Positions 1 to 7,742 of a stretch of DNA of 64,000 nt are shown here, in pieces. The notes under the pieces are model-generated. The model searched no databases. It was not told the origin of the DNA and saw only the letters and a list, made by a program, of their open reading frames with translations. Where the stretch lies: assembly GCF_048751585.1 (NCBI RefSeq), contig NZ_JAZHOB010000013.1, positions 1 through 64,000 on the forward strand, in the 5' to 3' direction. Position 1 is the first letter of the stretch, and the number at the start of each line of letters is the position of its first letter. Source of the stretch: G025836975 sp048751585. Lineage in GTDB: Bacteria; Pseudomonadota; Gammaproteobacteria; Burkholderiales; Burkholderiaceae_B. The position numbers and the translations under genes were made by a program.

Positions 1-362
1 TGCTGGCCTTTGTGCTGTCGGCGGCGCTGGCCGGCCTGGCCGGGGCCACCAAGGCGCTGGTGTTCGTGTCGGCCACGCTGTCGGATGCGACCTGGCAGAT
101 GTCGGGGATGGTGATCCTGATGACGCTGATCGGCGGCCTGGGTACGTTCACGGGTCCGGTGCTGGGCGCTTTCATTGTGGTGATGCTGGAGAACAAGGTG
201 GGCGAGTTCGGCCGCTTCCTTAGCCAAGCAACGGGGGTGCAGTGGTTCCAGGTACTGGGCGAGTCGGTGACGATTGTGATCGGACTGATCTTCATCATCT
301 GCGTGATGGCGTTCCGGCGCGGGATTATCGGGGAACTGGTGCATCGGTACAAGAAGGCCTGA
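1..362 (+). CDS. LIV-type ABC transporter permease, C-terminal part (LivM-like), cut by window start
   Basis: The reading frame is open from the window edge (frame beginning at base 3) to TGA at 360-362, so only the last ~120 residues are visible. They show hydrophobic membrane segments and the stretch TLIGGLGTFTGPVLGA, which matches the conserved cytoplasmic coupling region of LivM/LivH inner-membrane permeases of branched-chain amino acid-type (HAAT) transporters. The tail FRRGIIGELVHRYKKA is basic, as usual for the cytoplasmic C-terminus. A strong terminator follows 27 bases later, so this is the last gene of its operon. The substrate cannot be told from this fragment. Confidence 0.85.
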   Translation, partial: LAFVLSAALAGLAGATKALVFVSATLSDATWQMSGMVILMTLIGGLGTFTGPVLGAFIVVMLENKVGEFGRFLSQATGVQWFQVLGESVTIVIGLIFIICVMAFRRGIIGELVHRYKKA

Positions 363-389
363 CTTTTACGTTTCCATAAGCCAATGATT

Positions 390-425
390 AGGGGCGCCTG
401 TTTTTAAATGGGCGCCTCTTTTCTA
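390..425 (+). terminator. Rho-independent terminator after the LivM-like gene
   Basis: AGGGGCGCC and GGCGCCTCT form a 9-bp stem with one G-U pair around a 12-nt loop, followed directly by TTTTCT. It lies 27 nt after the stop codon at 362. Confidence 0.8.
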
Positions 426-552
426 TTTGGAATGTCTTCTGGATTGAGTTTCTACTTTTTGGTCCTCAGTGGTTCTCAAATGGGCGTTCCCGGCGCGGCT
501 AGCAGGTCGGTAGGCCTTCGCTATTGCGTTGCGTTTTCCTGGTTTCTTAAAC

Positions 553-771
553 GGCGTGGCGGGTAAGCCGGGACCGTGCTCCCATCGCCGCGGCCCCTGC
601 GGGGCTGCCCTTGCCATTGCCTCAAGACGGAGGCCGGGCGTGAACTCATGAATTTTCAGCCGCCTGTGGGCTGAAAATCCATTCAAACAGCACGCCCTCT
701 TACGCCTCCGTCTTGAGGCAATGGCCGCGGCTTGCTCAAAGGTCGCCCGCCCCCGGCTTACCCGCCACGCC
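553..771 (-). repeat. Multi-helix intergenic element, family 1 copy A
   Basis: The outer helix is a perfect 20-bp inverted repeat (553-572 with 752-771). Inside it is a perfect 22-bp helix (613-634 with 704-725), then a 7-bp helix GGGCGTG/CACGCCC (636-642 with 691-697), then an apical 10-bp hairpin (652-661 with 669-678) whose 7-nt loop reads CACAGGC on the minus strand. A side hairpin GCCCC-GCA-GGGGC sits between the outer and second helices. Linkers TTTGAGCAAGCCGC, GTAAGAGGGCG, GAGTTC and GGCGATGGGAGC (minus strand) recur in copies B (949-1169) and C (35023-35231), whereas the stem sequences differ. I see no protein-coding gene in 423-1219; the open frames here run through the palindromes. 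The function is unknown. Confidence 0.85.
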
Positions 772-948
772 TTCAAGGTCCATGAAGTGCAAACATCCAT
801 GGCGAAGGCTGGGAGCTTATTCGCATCAGTATGATGCATAGGGGTGGGAGCGCGACGACTTGAATCATGCGCTTCCACTAAATCCGGTTGAAGTGTGCCC
901 CCATGCTTGCGGCACCGCAGTGTTGAGGGCTTTCTGATTCCTCGCGCG

Positions 949-1169
949 GGCACGGCTGGCGGGCCTGGGGACGGGCGACCTTTGAGCAAGCCGCAGGCCT
1001 TGCTTCGGGGCGGGAGCGTAAGAGGGCGTGCTGTCTGAGCCGGATATCAGCCCACAGGCGGCTGATATCCGGCGAGTTCACGCCCGGCTCCCGCCTCGAA
1101 GCAAGGACAAGGGCAGCCCCGAAGGGGCCGCGGCGATGGGAGCACGGCCCCAGGCCCGCCAGCCGTGCC
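949..1169 (+). repeat. Multi-helix intergenic element, family 1 copy B
   Basis: Same architecture as copy A but in the opposite orientation. The outer helix is 22 bp and perfect (949-970 with 1148-1169). The second helix is 20 bp with one G-U pair (998-1017 with 1087-1106). The third helix is GGGCGTG/CACGCCC (1024-1030 with 1079-1085). The apical stem is 14 bp (1039-1052 with 1060-1073) around the loop CACAGGC. The side hairpin is GCCCC-GAA-GGGGC. It lies 177 nt from copy A, between the convergent ends of the LivM-like gene and livF. Confidence 0.85.
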
Positions 1170-1219
1170 TTGAAGAACGACATGATGCGAGACCGGTAAT
1201 GTCCGTAGCTGCGACTATT

Positions 1220-1996
1220 TCAGGCGCGAGCGGCTTCCTTCTTGGCGTTACCAAGGCCCAGATAGCTTTCAATAACGCGCGGATTGCCGCTAAGCTCCTT
1301 GGCCTTGCCTTCCAGAACGACCTCGCCCGTCTCCAGCACATAGCCGTAATCGGCCACCTGCAAGGCGGCGCGGGCGTTCTGTTCGACAAGCAGGATGGCC
1401 ACACCTGTACTGCGCAGGCGGGCGATGATCTGGAATATCTCGCGGACAATGCGCGGTGCCAGGCCCAGGCTGGGCTCGTCGAGCATCAGCAACTGGGGTT
1501 GCGCCATAAGCGCGCGGCCCACGGCCAGCATCTGGCGTTCGCCGCCGGACAGGGTGCCGGCCTGCTGCGCCTTGCGTTCACGCAAACGCGGGAACAAGTC
1601 GTAGACTTCGTTGATGGTTTCCTTCCAGCCGTGCTTGCCGGCCCGGTACAGGCGGAAACCGCCCAGCAGCAGGTTGTCTTCGACGGACATGCTGCCGAAC
1701 AGCTCGCGCCTTTCGGGCACCAGCGAGATGCCGTCGGACACGCGGCGTTCGACTTGCCATGAGCCGATTTCAGCGCCCAGATACTGGACGGATCCGGAGC
1801 AGTTGCCGGTGGCCGGCAAGGATCCCATGATGGAATTGAGCAAGGTGGACTTGCCCGCCCCGTTGCCGCCGATGACGGTGACTATGCTGCCGCGCGTGAC
1901 GGCAATGTTGGCGCCGACGACAGCGTTGACCTTGCCGTAGCGGGCCGAAAGGTCGGTCACCTGCAAGATGGGATGCTTGGGTTTGCCGGTGCTCAT
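1220..1996 (-). CDS. livF: LIV-type ABC transporter ATP-binding protein (LivF-like)
   Basis: A 258-residue cytoplasmic ATPase that would power uptake of a branched-chain amino acid-like substrate. Walker A GGNGAGKST is at residues 43-51, the signature is LSGGERQMLAVGRAL, Walker B is LLMLDEP, and the switch region is LLVEQN. The LVPERRELF Q-loop region and the short length are typical of LivF rather than LivG. Its start overlaps the stop of the upstream fused permease-ATPase by 4 bp (ATGA), showing translational coupling. It is the last gene of a livK-livH-livMG-livF operon. The HAAT family also takes amides, urea and aromatic acids, so the substrate is open. Confidence 0.92.
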   Translation of the reverse strand: MSTGKPKHPILQVTDLSARYGKVNAVVGANIAVTRGSIVTVIGGNGAGKSTLLNSIMGSLPATGNCSGSVQYLGAEIGSWQVERRVSDGISLVPERRELFGSMSVEDNLLLGGFRLYRAGKHGWKETINEVYDLFPRLRERKAQQAGTLSGGERQMLAVGRALMAQPQLLMLDEPSLGLAPRIVREIFQIIARLRSTGVAILLVEQNARAALQVADYGYVLETGEVVLEGKAKELSGNPRVIESYLGLGNAKKEAARA

Positions 1997-3849
1997 GCCA
2001 TGCCTCCCGCGCTGGATGCCGTGGCGGCGCCGTGGCCGGGAATGGGCAGGTCGTCAAAATTGAAATCGTCGTCAATGCCGCCCAGGTAGGCCTCCAGCAC
2101 AGCGGGGTTGCGCTGGATGTCGGCGGGCAGGCCTTCGGCCAGCTTGATGCCGAAGTCCATCACGACCAGGTGATCGGTAAGATTCATCACAAAATCCATA
2201 TCGTGCTCGACCAGCAGGATGCTCATGCCTTCCTGGCGGAGCTGATCCAGAACTTTGGCCAGTTCCTGCTTTTCTTTGTAGCGCAAGCCTGCGGCCGGTT
2301 CGTCCAGAAGCAGCAGGATGGGGTCGGCGGCAAGCGCCCGCGCAATCTCGAGTATGCGCTGCTGGCCCAGTGCCAGGTTGCCTGCCTGCTCGTACAGGTA
2401 ATCGCCCAAGCCTACGCGCTGCAACTGCTTGGCGGCTTCGTGCAGCAGCTCGGCTTCGTCGCGCCGCTCGGTGCGCAAGGCGGCGGCCAAGACCCCCACC
2501 TTGTTGCGCAGATGCGCGCCCAGGGCCACGTTTTCGAGCACAGTCATGGTGGGCAGCAATTGCACGTGCTGGAAGGTGCGTCCGACGCCAAGGCGGGCGA
2601 TCTCGCGCGAGGGCAGGACATCCAGCCTTTCGCCAAGGAAGCGAACCTTGCCCCGCGTGGCGGGCAACACGCCGGTGATCAGATTGAAGGTGGTGCTTTT
2701 ACCAGCGCCGTTGGGGCCGATCAGGCCCATGATTTCGCCCGCCTTCAGCGAGAAGCTGATGTCGTTCACGGCGACCAGCCCCCCGAATTCCTTGCGGATG
2801 GAGTCGACTTCGAGCACCAGCGAACCCTTCTTGGGCCTGGGCCGCTGAAGCAGGTCCGGGGCCTGGGGCGGAGCCGCGATGCGCCGCCGTTCGGACTTGC
2901 CGGTCAACGCCAGCCACCACGAGGACAGTATGGGCCAAACGCCGTCGCGCGCATATTGCAGCACCAGTATCATCAGGACGCCGAATACGATCAGTTCAAA
3001 GTTGGAGCTGGTGTCGAGGATCTTAGGCAGCACGTTCTGCAACTGATCCTTGAGCGTAAGGATAAGCCCCGAGCCCAGCACGGCGCCCCACACGCTGCCC
3101 GCGCCGCCCACCACCGCCATGAACAGATACTCGATGCCGTAGTTCAGGCCGAATGGGCTGGGGCTGACCGCGCGCTGCATATGCGCATACAGCCATCCTG
3201 AGACACACGCCAGCAAGGCGGCGTACACAAAGATGATGACTTTGTATCGGGCCATGTCGATGCCGAAGGACTCGGCCATGCCGCCGCCGCTTTTCAGGGC
3301 GCGTATGGCGCGGCCCGGACGGGAATCGAGCAAATTGCGGGTCGCCAGCATGGAAAGCAGGACGAAGATCCAGATCAGGTAATAGATATGGCGGCCCTTG
3401 CCCAGCGACCAGCCGAAGAATTCGATGGGTGCGATGCCGGCAATGCCATCGTATTGGCCCAGGAAATCCAGGTTGCCGAACAGGTAGTACAGGGACAGGC
3501 ACCACGCTATGGTGCCCAGGGGCAGATAGTGCCCCGACAACCGCAGAGTGATCGCGCCCAGGACATAGGCCACCAGGAAGGTAAGCAATAGGCCGATCAG
3601 CAGCGCCACCCAGGGCGACCAGCCCACAGAGGTGGTCAGCCAGGCCGTGGTGTAAGCGCCGATGCCGACGAAAGCGGCCTGGCCGAACGATGTCAGGCCG
3701 CCTATGCCCGTCAGCAAGACCAGGCCAAGCACGACCAGGCTCGCCAGTCCGATGTAATTGAGGTGCGTGATCCAGAACTCGGGAGTTCCCGGAATCAGGG
3801 GAAGCGCGGCCAAGGCCAATACGACGACGGCGAGCAATAAACGATTCAT
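1993..3849 (-). CDS. livM: Fused LIV-type ABC permease and ATPase (LivM-LivG)
   Basis: One 618-residue chain joins a LivM-type inner-membrane permease (about residues 1-300, multiple membrane spans, signature VVGGAGSVWGAVLGSGLI) to a LivG-type ATPase (from about residue 340; Walker A GPNGAGKST near 378; LALGQQRILEIARAL; LLLLDEPAAGL; LVEHDMD). In classical systems these are two proteins. I chose ATG at 3849 because GGAG lies 7 nt upstream; an ATG 24 bases further up lacks a good ribosome site and would overlap livH. The downstream livF overlaps by 4 bp. LivM-LivG fusions occur in other proteobacteria. Confidence 0.9.
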   Translation of the reverse strand: MNRLLLAVVVLALAALPLIPGTPEFWITHLNYIGLASLVVLGLVLLTGIGGLTSFGQAAFVGIGAYTTAWLTTSVGWSPWVALLIGLLLTFLVAYVLGAITLRLSGHYLPLGTIAWCLSLYYLFGNLDFLGQYDGIAGIAPIEFFGWSLGKGRHIYYLIWIFVLLSMLATRNLLDSRPGRAIRALKSGGGMAESFGIDMARYKVIIFVYAALLACVSGWLYAHMQRAVSPSPFGLNYGIEYLFMAVVGGAGSVWGAVLGSGLILTLKDQLQNVLPKILDTSSNFELIVFGVLMILVLQYARDGVWPILSSWWLALTGKSERRRIAAPPQAPDLLQRPRPKKGSLVLEVDSIRKEFGGLVAVNDISFSLKAGEIMGLIGPNGAGKSTTFNLITGVLPATRGKVRFLGERLDVLPSREIARLGVGRTFQHVQLLPTMTVLENVALGAHLRNKVGVLAAALRTERRDEAELLHEAAKQLQRVGLGDYLYEQAGNLALGQQRILEIARALAADPILLLLDEPAAGLRYKEKQELAKVLDQLRQEGMSILLVEHDMDFVMNLTDHLVVMDFGIKLAEGLPADIQRNPAVLEAYLGGIDDDFNFDDLPIPGHGAATASSAGGMA

Positions 3850-3853
3850 CTGC

Positions 3854-4891
3854 TTACTCCTCATCATCGGCATGATGCACGCCGAAAGAACGCCACAACA
3901 GCACGGGGATGATCAGCGTAAACACGATGACCTCTTTGTATGCGCTGGCCCAGAACGACGAGAACGCTTCAAGTATGCCGACGAACAGGGCTCCGCCCGC
4001 GGCAATGGGGTAGCTGATGAGTCCGCCGAAGATGGCCGCCACAAAGCCCTTCAGGCCGATCAGGAAGCCGGTATCGTAGTAAATGGTGGTAACCGGTGCG
4101 ATAAGCATGCCGGACAAGGCGCCGATGGCGGCCGCCAGCGTGAAGGTCAGGCTGCCCGACATATTGGTGCTGATGCCGACCAGCCGCGCGCCGCGGCGAT
4201 TGACGGCGGTGGCGCGCAACGCGCGGCCATACAGGGTCTTGCCGAAGAATATCCAGAGGCCCAGTATGAGCAGGACGCAGGTGCCCAGCACAAAGAAGGT
4301 TTGCGCCGACCAACTGACCACGCCCATATGCACTTCGCCCTCCATGAAGGGCGGCGTGCGCCAGCCTTCGGCGCCGAAGAACACCAGTGCCAGCCCCGTC
4401 AGGGCAAAATGGACGGCTACCGAAATAATAAGCAGGACCAGCACGCTCGCCTCGGCCACCGGCTGGTACACCAGGCGGTAAAGCATGGGTCCCAGCGGCA
4501 CGACCAGGGCCATGGAAAACAGGACGTTGATCCACAGCGAGGTATCCTTGCTGACGATATAGGGCGCAAGCAGGTAGAGCCCCAGGGGCAGCAGGACAGA
4601 CCATGAAAACGTCTTGGCCATGCCGTTCCAGTTGCTGCCGCGCAGCGCCGCCAGGACTTCGACCAGGAAGACCAGCACACCCACGATAAGCAGCAAATTG
4701 ACCGTTCCCGGAATGCGTCCATTTACCATGAACGCCAGAGTCAGCGCGCCAAAGGCGACGAATTCGCCTTGCGGTATGAAGATGACGCGGGTCACCACAA
4801 ACACAAGCACGAGCGCCAGGCCCAATAGCGCATAGATGGCGCCATTCATGACGCCGTCCTGCAGCAGTATCAATACTATTGTTGTATCCAT
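3854..4891 (-). CDS. livH: LIV-type ABC transporter permease (LivH-like)
   Basis: A 345-residue inner-membrane protein with the LivH hallmarks: N-terminal NGAIYALLGLALVLVFVVTRVIFIPQGEFVAFGALT, TAVNRRGARLVGISTNMSGSLTFTLAAAIGALSGML in the middle, and GFVAAIFGGLISYPIAAGGALFVGILEAF before the last spans. It pairs with the fused LivM-LivG encoded 4 nt downstream. It is somewhat longer than the usual ~290-300 residues because of an extra hydrophobic stretch at about residues 50-110. It is separated from livK by two strong hairpins. Confidence 0.9.
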   Translation of the reverse strand: MDTTIVLILLQDGVMNGAIYALLGLALVLVFVVTRVIFIPQGEFVAFGALTLAFMVNGRIPGTVNLLLIVGVLVFLVEVLAALRGSNWNGMAKTFSWSVLLPLGLYLLAPYIVSKDTSLWINVLFSMALVVPLGPMLYRLVYQPVAEASVLVLLIISVAVHFALTGLALVFFGAEGWRTPPFMEGEVHMGVVSWSAQTFFVLGTCVLLILGLWIFFGKTLYGRALRATAVNRRGARLVGISTNMSGSLTFTLAAAIGALSGMLIAPVTTIYYDTGFLIGLKGFVAAIFGGLISYPIAAGGALFVGILEAFSSFWASAYKEVIVFTLIIPVLLWRSFGVHHADDEE

Positions 4892-4911
4892 TTCCGGAAA
4901 GCCAAGAAGTC

Positions 4912-4937
4912 GGGGCGCAAGAAACGCCTTGCGCCCC
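4912..4937 (-). other. Intra-operon hairpin between livK and livH
   Basis: GGGGCGCAAG and CTTGCGCCCC form a perfect 10-bp stem with a 6-nt loop. No U-run follows on the minus strand, so it looks like an mRNA stability or processing element rather than an intrinsic terminator. Confidence 0.55.
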
Positions 4938-4958
4938 TACAACGAATCGACGTGGAAT

Positions 4959-4988
4959 GCATGCCGGCGCCGCGCGGCGCCGGCATGC
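4959..4988 (-). other. Very GC-rich 13-bp hairpin just after livK
   Basis: GCATGCCGGCGCC pairs perfectly with GGCGCCGGCATGC around the loop GCGC, starting 9 nt after the livK stop. No T-run follows. A stable hairpin after a binding-protein gene commonly protects that part of the mRNA and keeps receptor levels above permease levels; that role is inference here. Confidence 0.55.
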
Positions 4989-4997
4989 GTCACGGTA

Positions 4998-6167
4998 TTA
5001 CAGGTCGGGCTGGTATGTCCATTTGCCGTCGACCACTTTGACCATTACGCGCGCACGCTTGTCGAAACCGGCGTGATCGGTGGCCGACATGGAAAACACC
5101 CCTTGCGATGCCGGCAGGTCTTTGATCTGCTCGATGGCGTCGCGCAAGGCCTTGCGGAACTCCGCCGTGCCGGGCTTGGCGCCCGTCTTCAAAGCATGGG
5201 GAATGGCCGTGGAGATCAGCAGGCCGGCATCCCACATATGGCCGCCGAAGGTATTGATGGTGCCCGCGCCGTACTTGGCTTCATACTTGGTCTTGTATTC
5301 GAGCGCGCTTTTCTTGACCGGATTGCTGTCGGGCAGTTGGTCGGCCACCAGCAGCGGACCCGCGGGCAGGATCATGTCGTTGCAGTCTTTGCCGCAAACG
5401 CGCAGCACGTCGTTGTTGGCGGCGCCGTGCGTTTGATACATGATGCCTTTGTAGCCGCGGCTTTTCAGTTCGCGCTGCGGCAAGGCCACCGGCGTGCCCG
5501 AGCCTGCGACCAGGATGCCGTCCGGCTTGGCCGCCACCAGCTTCAGGGCTTGGCCCGTTACGCTGGTATCGGTACGGCCATAACGCTCGACCGCAACCAT
5601 CTTGATGCCCTTGGCCTTGGCGGCTTCGGTCATGACATTGAGCCAGCCTTCGCCGTAGGCGTCGGTATAGCCAATGAAGCCCAGAGTCTTGACGCCCTGC
5701 TTTTCCATGGCGTCAGCCAACGCGCCGGCCATCAACTGGTCGTTCTGGGGCGTCTTGAACACCCACTGGCGCGCGCCTTCGACAGGCTCGACGATCTTGG
5801 CATTGGCGGCCACGCTGATCATGGGCGTCTTGGTTTCGCCCGCGACGTCCACCATGGCCAAGGAGCCGGGGGTAACCGAGGTGCCGACCACCACGTCGAC
5901 ATTGTCGTCGGTGATCAGCTTGCGCATGTTCTTGACCGCGACCGTGGTGTCGGTGCCGTCGTCCAGAACGATGTATTCGATTTTCTGGCCGGCGACCTCG
6001 GTGGGCAGCAAGGCGACGGTATTGCGCTCGGGAATGCCCAGCGACGCGGCGGGTCCGGTGCTGGCGACCGTGATGCCGACCTTGATTTGAGCAGAAGCCA
6101 TCAGGGGCAAGGACAGGGCGATCGCGCCGGCCAATACCGAAAGTCGAGCTGACTGATTAATATTCAT
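4998..6167 (-). CDS. livK: LIV-type ABC transporter substrate-binding protein (LivK-like)
   Basis: A 389-residue periplasmic binding protein. The chosen ATG at 6167 has GGAGAC upstream and gives a clean Sec signal peptide, MNINQSARLSVLAGAIALSLPLMASAQ; a longer frame from 6233 would bury the signal sequence. The mature part starts IKVGITVASTGPAASLGIPERNTVALLP and belongs to the type I periplasmic-binding fold (ANF-receptor/Peripla_BP_6) used by HAAT transporters. It is the first gene of the operon, so it is probably the most highly expressed. The ligand is unknown. Confidence 0.9.
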   Translation of the reverse strand: MNINQSARLSVLAGAIALSLPLMASAQIKVGITVASTGPAASLGIPERNTVALLPTEVAGQKIEYIVLDDGTDTTVAVKNMRKLITDDNVDVVVGTSVTPGSLAMVDVAGETKTPMISVAANAKIVEPVEGARQWVFKTPQNDQLMAGALADAMEKQGVKTLGFIGYTDAYGEGWLNVMTEAAKAKGIKMVAVERYGRTDTSVTGQALKLVAAKPDGILVAGSGTPVALPQRELKSRGYKGIMYQTHGAANNDVLRVCGKDCNDMILPAGPLLVADQLPDSNPVKKSALEYKTKYEAKYGAGTINTFGGHMWDAGLLISTAIPHALKTGAKPGTAEFRKALRDAIEQIKDLPASQGVFSMSATDHAGFDKRARVMVKVVDGKWTYQPDL

Positions 6168-6492
6168 TGCTTGTCTCCATGGTAGACATGATATTCGCCG
6201 TCCCGGGAAGTGGCGAATCCTAACGTTATACAAAAACCAGCCCGTTATTCAAATAAACGTATCATTTTTGACCGGCAAAAAACAATCGTTTTTGGCTGCG
6301 ATAGTTTAAGGTTCTAGCGATTATGGCGGTTGATTGGAAATTATCGACAAAAACGGATACAAAGTCTTTTAGGGGATTCCCTGCATAGACAGGCCAAAAA
6401 ATAGACTTCTAACAGTTTGGGGAACCACTTGTCCCCCGCAAAGTCGATTAACATGGTAGTTAATGCAAGCCTGTTTTCCTATAGGTACACAC
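6168..6492. promoter_or_regulatory. Divergent promoter region between livK and msrB
   Basis: About 325 bp without a gene, noticeably more AT-rich than the surrounding coding sequence, with runs such as CATTTTTGACC, AAAAAACAATCG and AAATTATCGAC. It must hold the livK promoter (minus) and the msrB promoter (plus). I could not assign precise -35/-10 boxes or an operator. Confidence 0.5.
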
Positions 6493-6885
6493 ATGGACAA
6501 GATTGAAAAGACCGACGCCCAGTGGCGCGCGGAGCTGACCCCGCAGGAATATGCCGTAGCGCGCCAAAAAGGCACGGAACGCCCGTTTACCGGACGCTAT
6601 TGGGATACCCGCGAACATGGCATTTATCGCTGCGTGGGCTGCGGCACCGCCCTGTTCGCCTCCGACACCAAATTCGATGCCGGCTGCGGCTGGCCCAGCT
6701 ATTTCGAGCCTCTCGATCCAGCCCATGTCCGCGAAGAAACCGACACCTCCTTGGGCATGGTGCGAACCGAAGTGCTTTGCAATGTCTGCGACTCCCATCT
6801 GGGGCATGTCTTTCCCGACGGTCCTCCCCCCACCGGCCTGCGCTATTGCATCAACTCCGTTTCGCTGAAGTTCGAGCCCGCATAA
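6493..6885 (+). CDS. msrB: Peptide-methionine (R)-S-oxide reductase MsrB
   Basis: A 130-residue enzyme that reduces the R epimer of methionine sulfoxide in oxidised proteins. Two CxxC zinc motifs are visible (C47-C50 in CVGCG and C96-C99 in CNVCDSH), and the catalytic cysteine C119 is in RYCINSVSL. GCGWPSYFEP is the usual substrate-pocket motif. I chose ATG 6493 rather than the in-frame ATG at 6463 because MsrB proteins start near DKIEKTDAQWRAELTPQEY. Its stop directly abuts the yciB start codon. Confidence 0.95.
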   Translation: MDKIEKTDAQWRAELTPQEYAVARQKGTERPFTGRYWDTREHGIYRCVGCGTALFASDTKFDAGCGWPSYFEPLDPAHVREETDTSLGMVRTEVLCNVCDSHLGHVFPDGPPPTGLRYCINSVSLKFEPA

Positions 6886-7470
6886 ATGAAGAAATTCCTG
6901 TTTGACCTGTTTCCGCTGATCCTGTTTTTCATAGCGTTCAAGTTTGCCGACATTTTCACCGCGACGGCGGTGGCCATTGCTGCTGGCATAGGCCAGTTCA
7001 TCTGGCTGAAGGCCACCGGCAAGGCCATCGAGGCCACGCACTGGATCAACCTGACCGTAATTGTCGTCTTCGGCGGCGCCACGCTGTTCTTCCATAACGA
7101 TGCCTTCATCAAATGGAAGCCCACGGTGCTGTACTGGCTGTTCGCCGCCATACTGGTGGGCGGCAAGCTGTTCTTCGGCCGCAATCTAATGCAAAAGCTC
7201 ATGGGCTCCAAGGTGGACATGCCTCCCGCCATATGGGACAAGCTTAACTACAGCTGGGCGGCCTTCTTCGCGCTGTCGGGCGCGTTGAATCTGTATGTGG
7301 CTTTCTCGGGTGCCTTCACCGAATCGCAGTGGGTCAATTTCAAGGTATTCGGCCTGATGGCGCTGCTGCTGCTGTTCGTGATCGCCCAATCGATATGGCT
7401 GGGCAAGCACATGAAGGAAGAGCAGCCCCAGGCCATTACGGGAACCGGGGAACCAAAGGACCGATCCTGA
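6886..7470 (+). CDS. yciB: Inner-membrane septation protein A (YciB/IspZ family)
   Basis: A 194-residue multispan membrane protein opening MKKFLFDLFPLILFFIAFKFADIFTATA, the typical YciB N-terminus, with conserved KPTVLYWLFAAILVGGKLFFGRNLMQKLMG and WDKLNYSWAAFFALSGALNLYVAF. In enterobacteria YciB is linked to envelope synthesis and cell division. It starts immediately after the msrB stop and its TGA overlaps the bolA ATG (TGATG), indicating a co-translated housekeeping operon. Confidence 0.93.
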   Translation: MKKFLFDLFPLILFFIAFKFADIFTATAVAIAAGIGQFIWLKATGKAIEATHWINLTVIVVFGGATLFFHNDAFIKWKPTVLYWLFAAILVGGKLFFGRNLMQKLMGSKVDMPPAIWDKLNYSWAAFFALSGALNLYVAFSGAFTESQWVNFKVFGLMALLLLFVIAQSIWLGKHMKEEQPQAITGTGEPKDRS

Positions 7471-7733
7471 TGTCTACAGATCGCATGAAGTTATTGGAAG
7501 AGCGCCTGGCACCCCTGGCGCCCACTTATCTGGAAATCATCGATGAATCGCATCTGCATGCCGGTCACGCCGGCAGCAAAGGCGGGGCCAGCCATTTCCG
7601 CCTGCTCATCTGGACTGAACAATTCGAAGGGCTTACCACCCTGGCGCGGCATAGGCTTGTGTATGATCGCGTTCACGATTTAATGCCTTATCCCATTCAT
7701 GCCTTGGCCATCGTCGCCAAAACCAACCCTTAA
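7470..7733 (+). CDS. bolA: BolA family protein
   Basis: An 87-residue protein with the BolA/IbaG fold signature ESHLHAGHAGSKGGASHFRLLIW followed by LARHRLVYDRVHDLMPYPIHALAI. Family members partner monothiol glutaredoxins in iron-sulfur handling or act in stress and morphology control. The start is ATG 7470, overlapping the yciB stop by one base; a longer frame from 7329 lies inside yciB and is not conserved in character. The foldase gene follows 9 nt downstream. Confidence 0.9.
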   Translation: MSTDRMKLLEERLAPLAPTYLEIIDESHLHAGHAGSKGGASHFRLLIWTEQFEGLTTLARHRLVYDRVHDLMPYPIHALAIVAKTNP

Positions 7734-7742
7734 AGGAATTAC

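Noticed and set aside
423..1183. Open frames of 100-190 codons on the minus strand between the LivM-like gene and livF
   Set aside because: They run through the long inverted repeats, are arginine/alanine-rich as expected of GC-rich noncoding DNA, lack ribosome sites and match no family.
1028..1762. A 244-codon plus-strand frame
   Set aside because: It is antisense to livF across most of its length, and its protein has no recognisable domain.
4912..4988. The livK-livH hairpins as a rho-independent terminator
   Set aside because: No T-run follows either stem on the transcribed minus strand, and livH and downstream genes must be transcribed from livK.
4836..6152. A 438-codon plus-strand frame
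   Set aside because: It lies antisense to livK, whose signal peptide, family motifs and ribosome site are clear.
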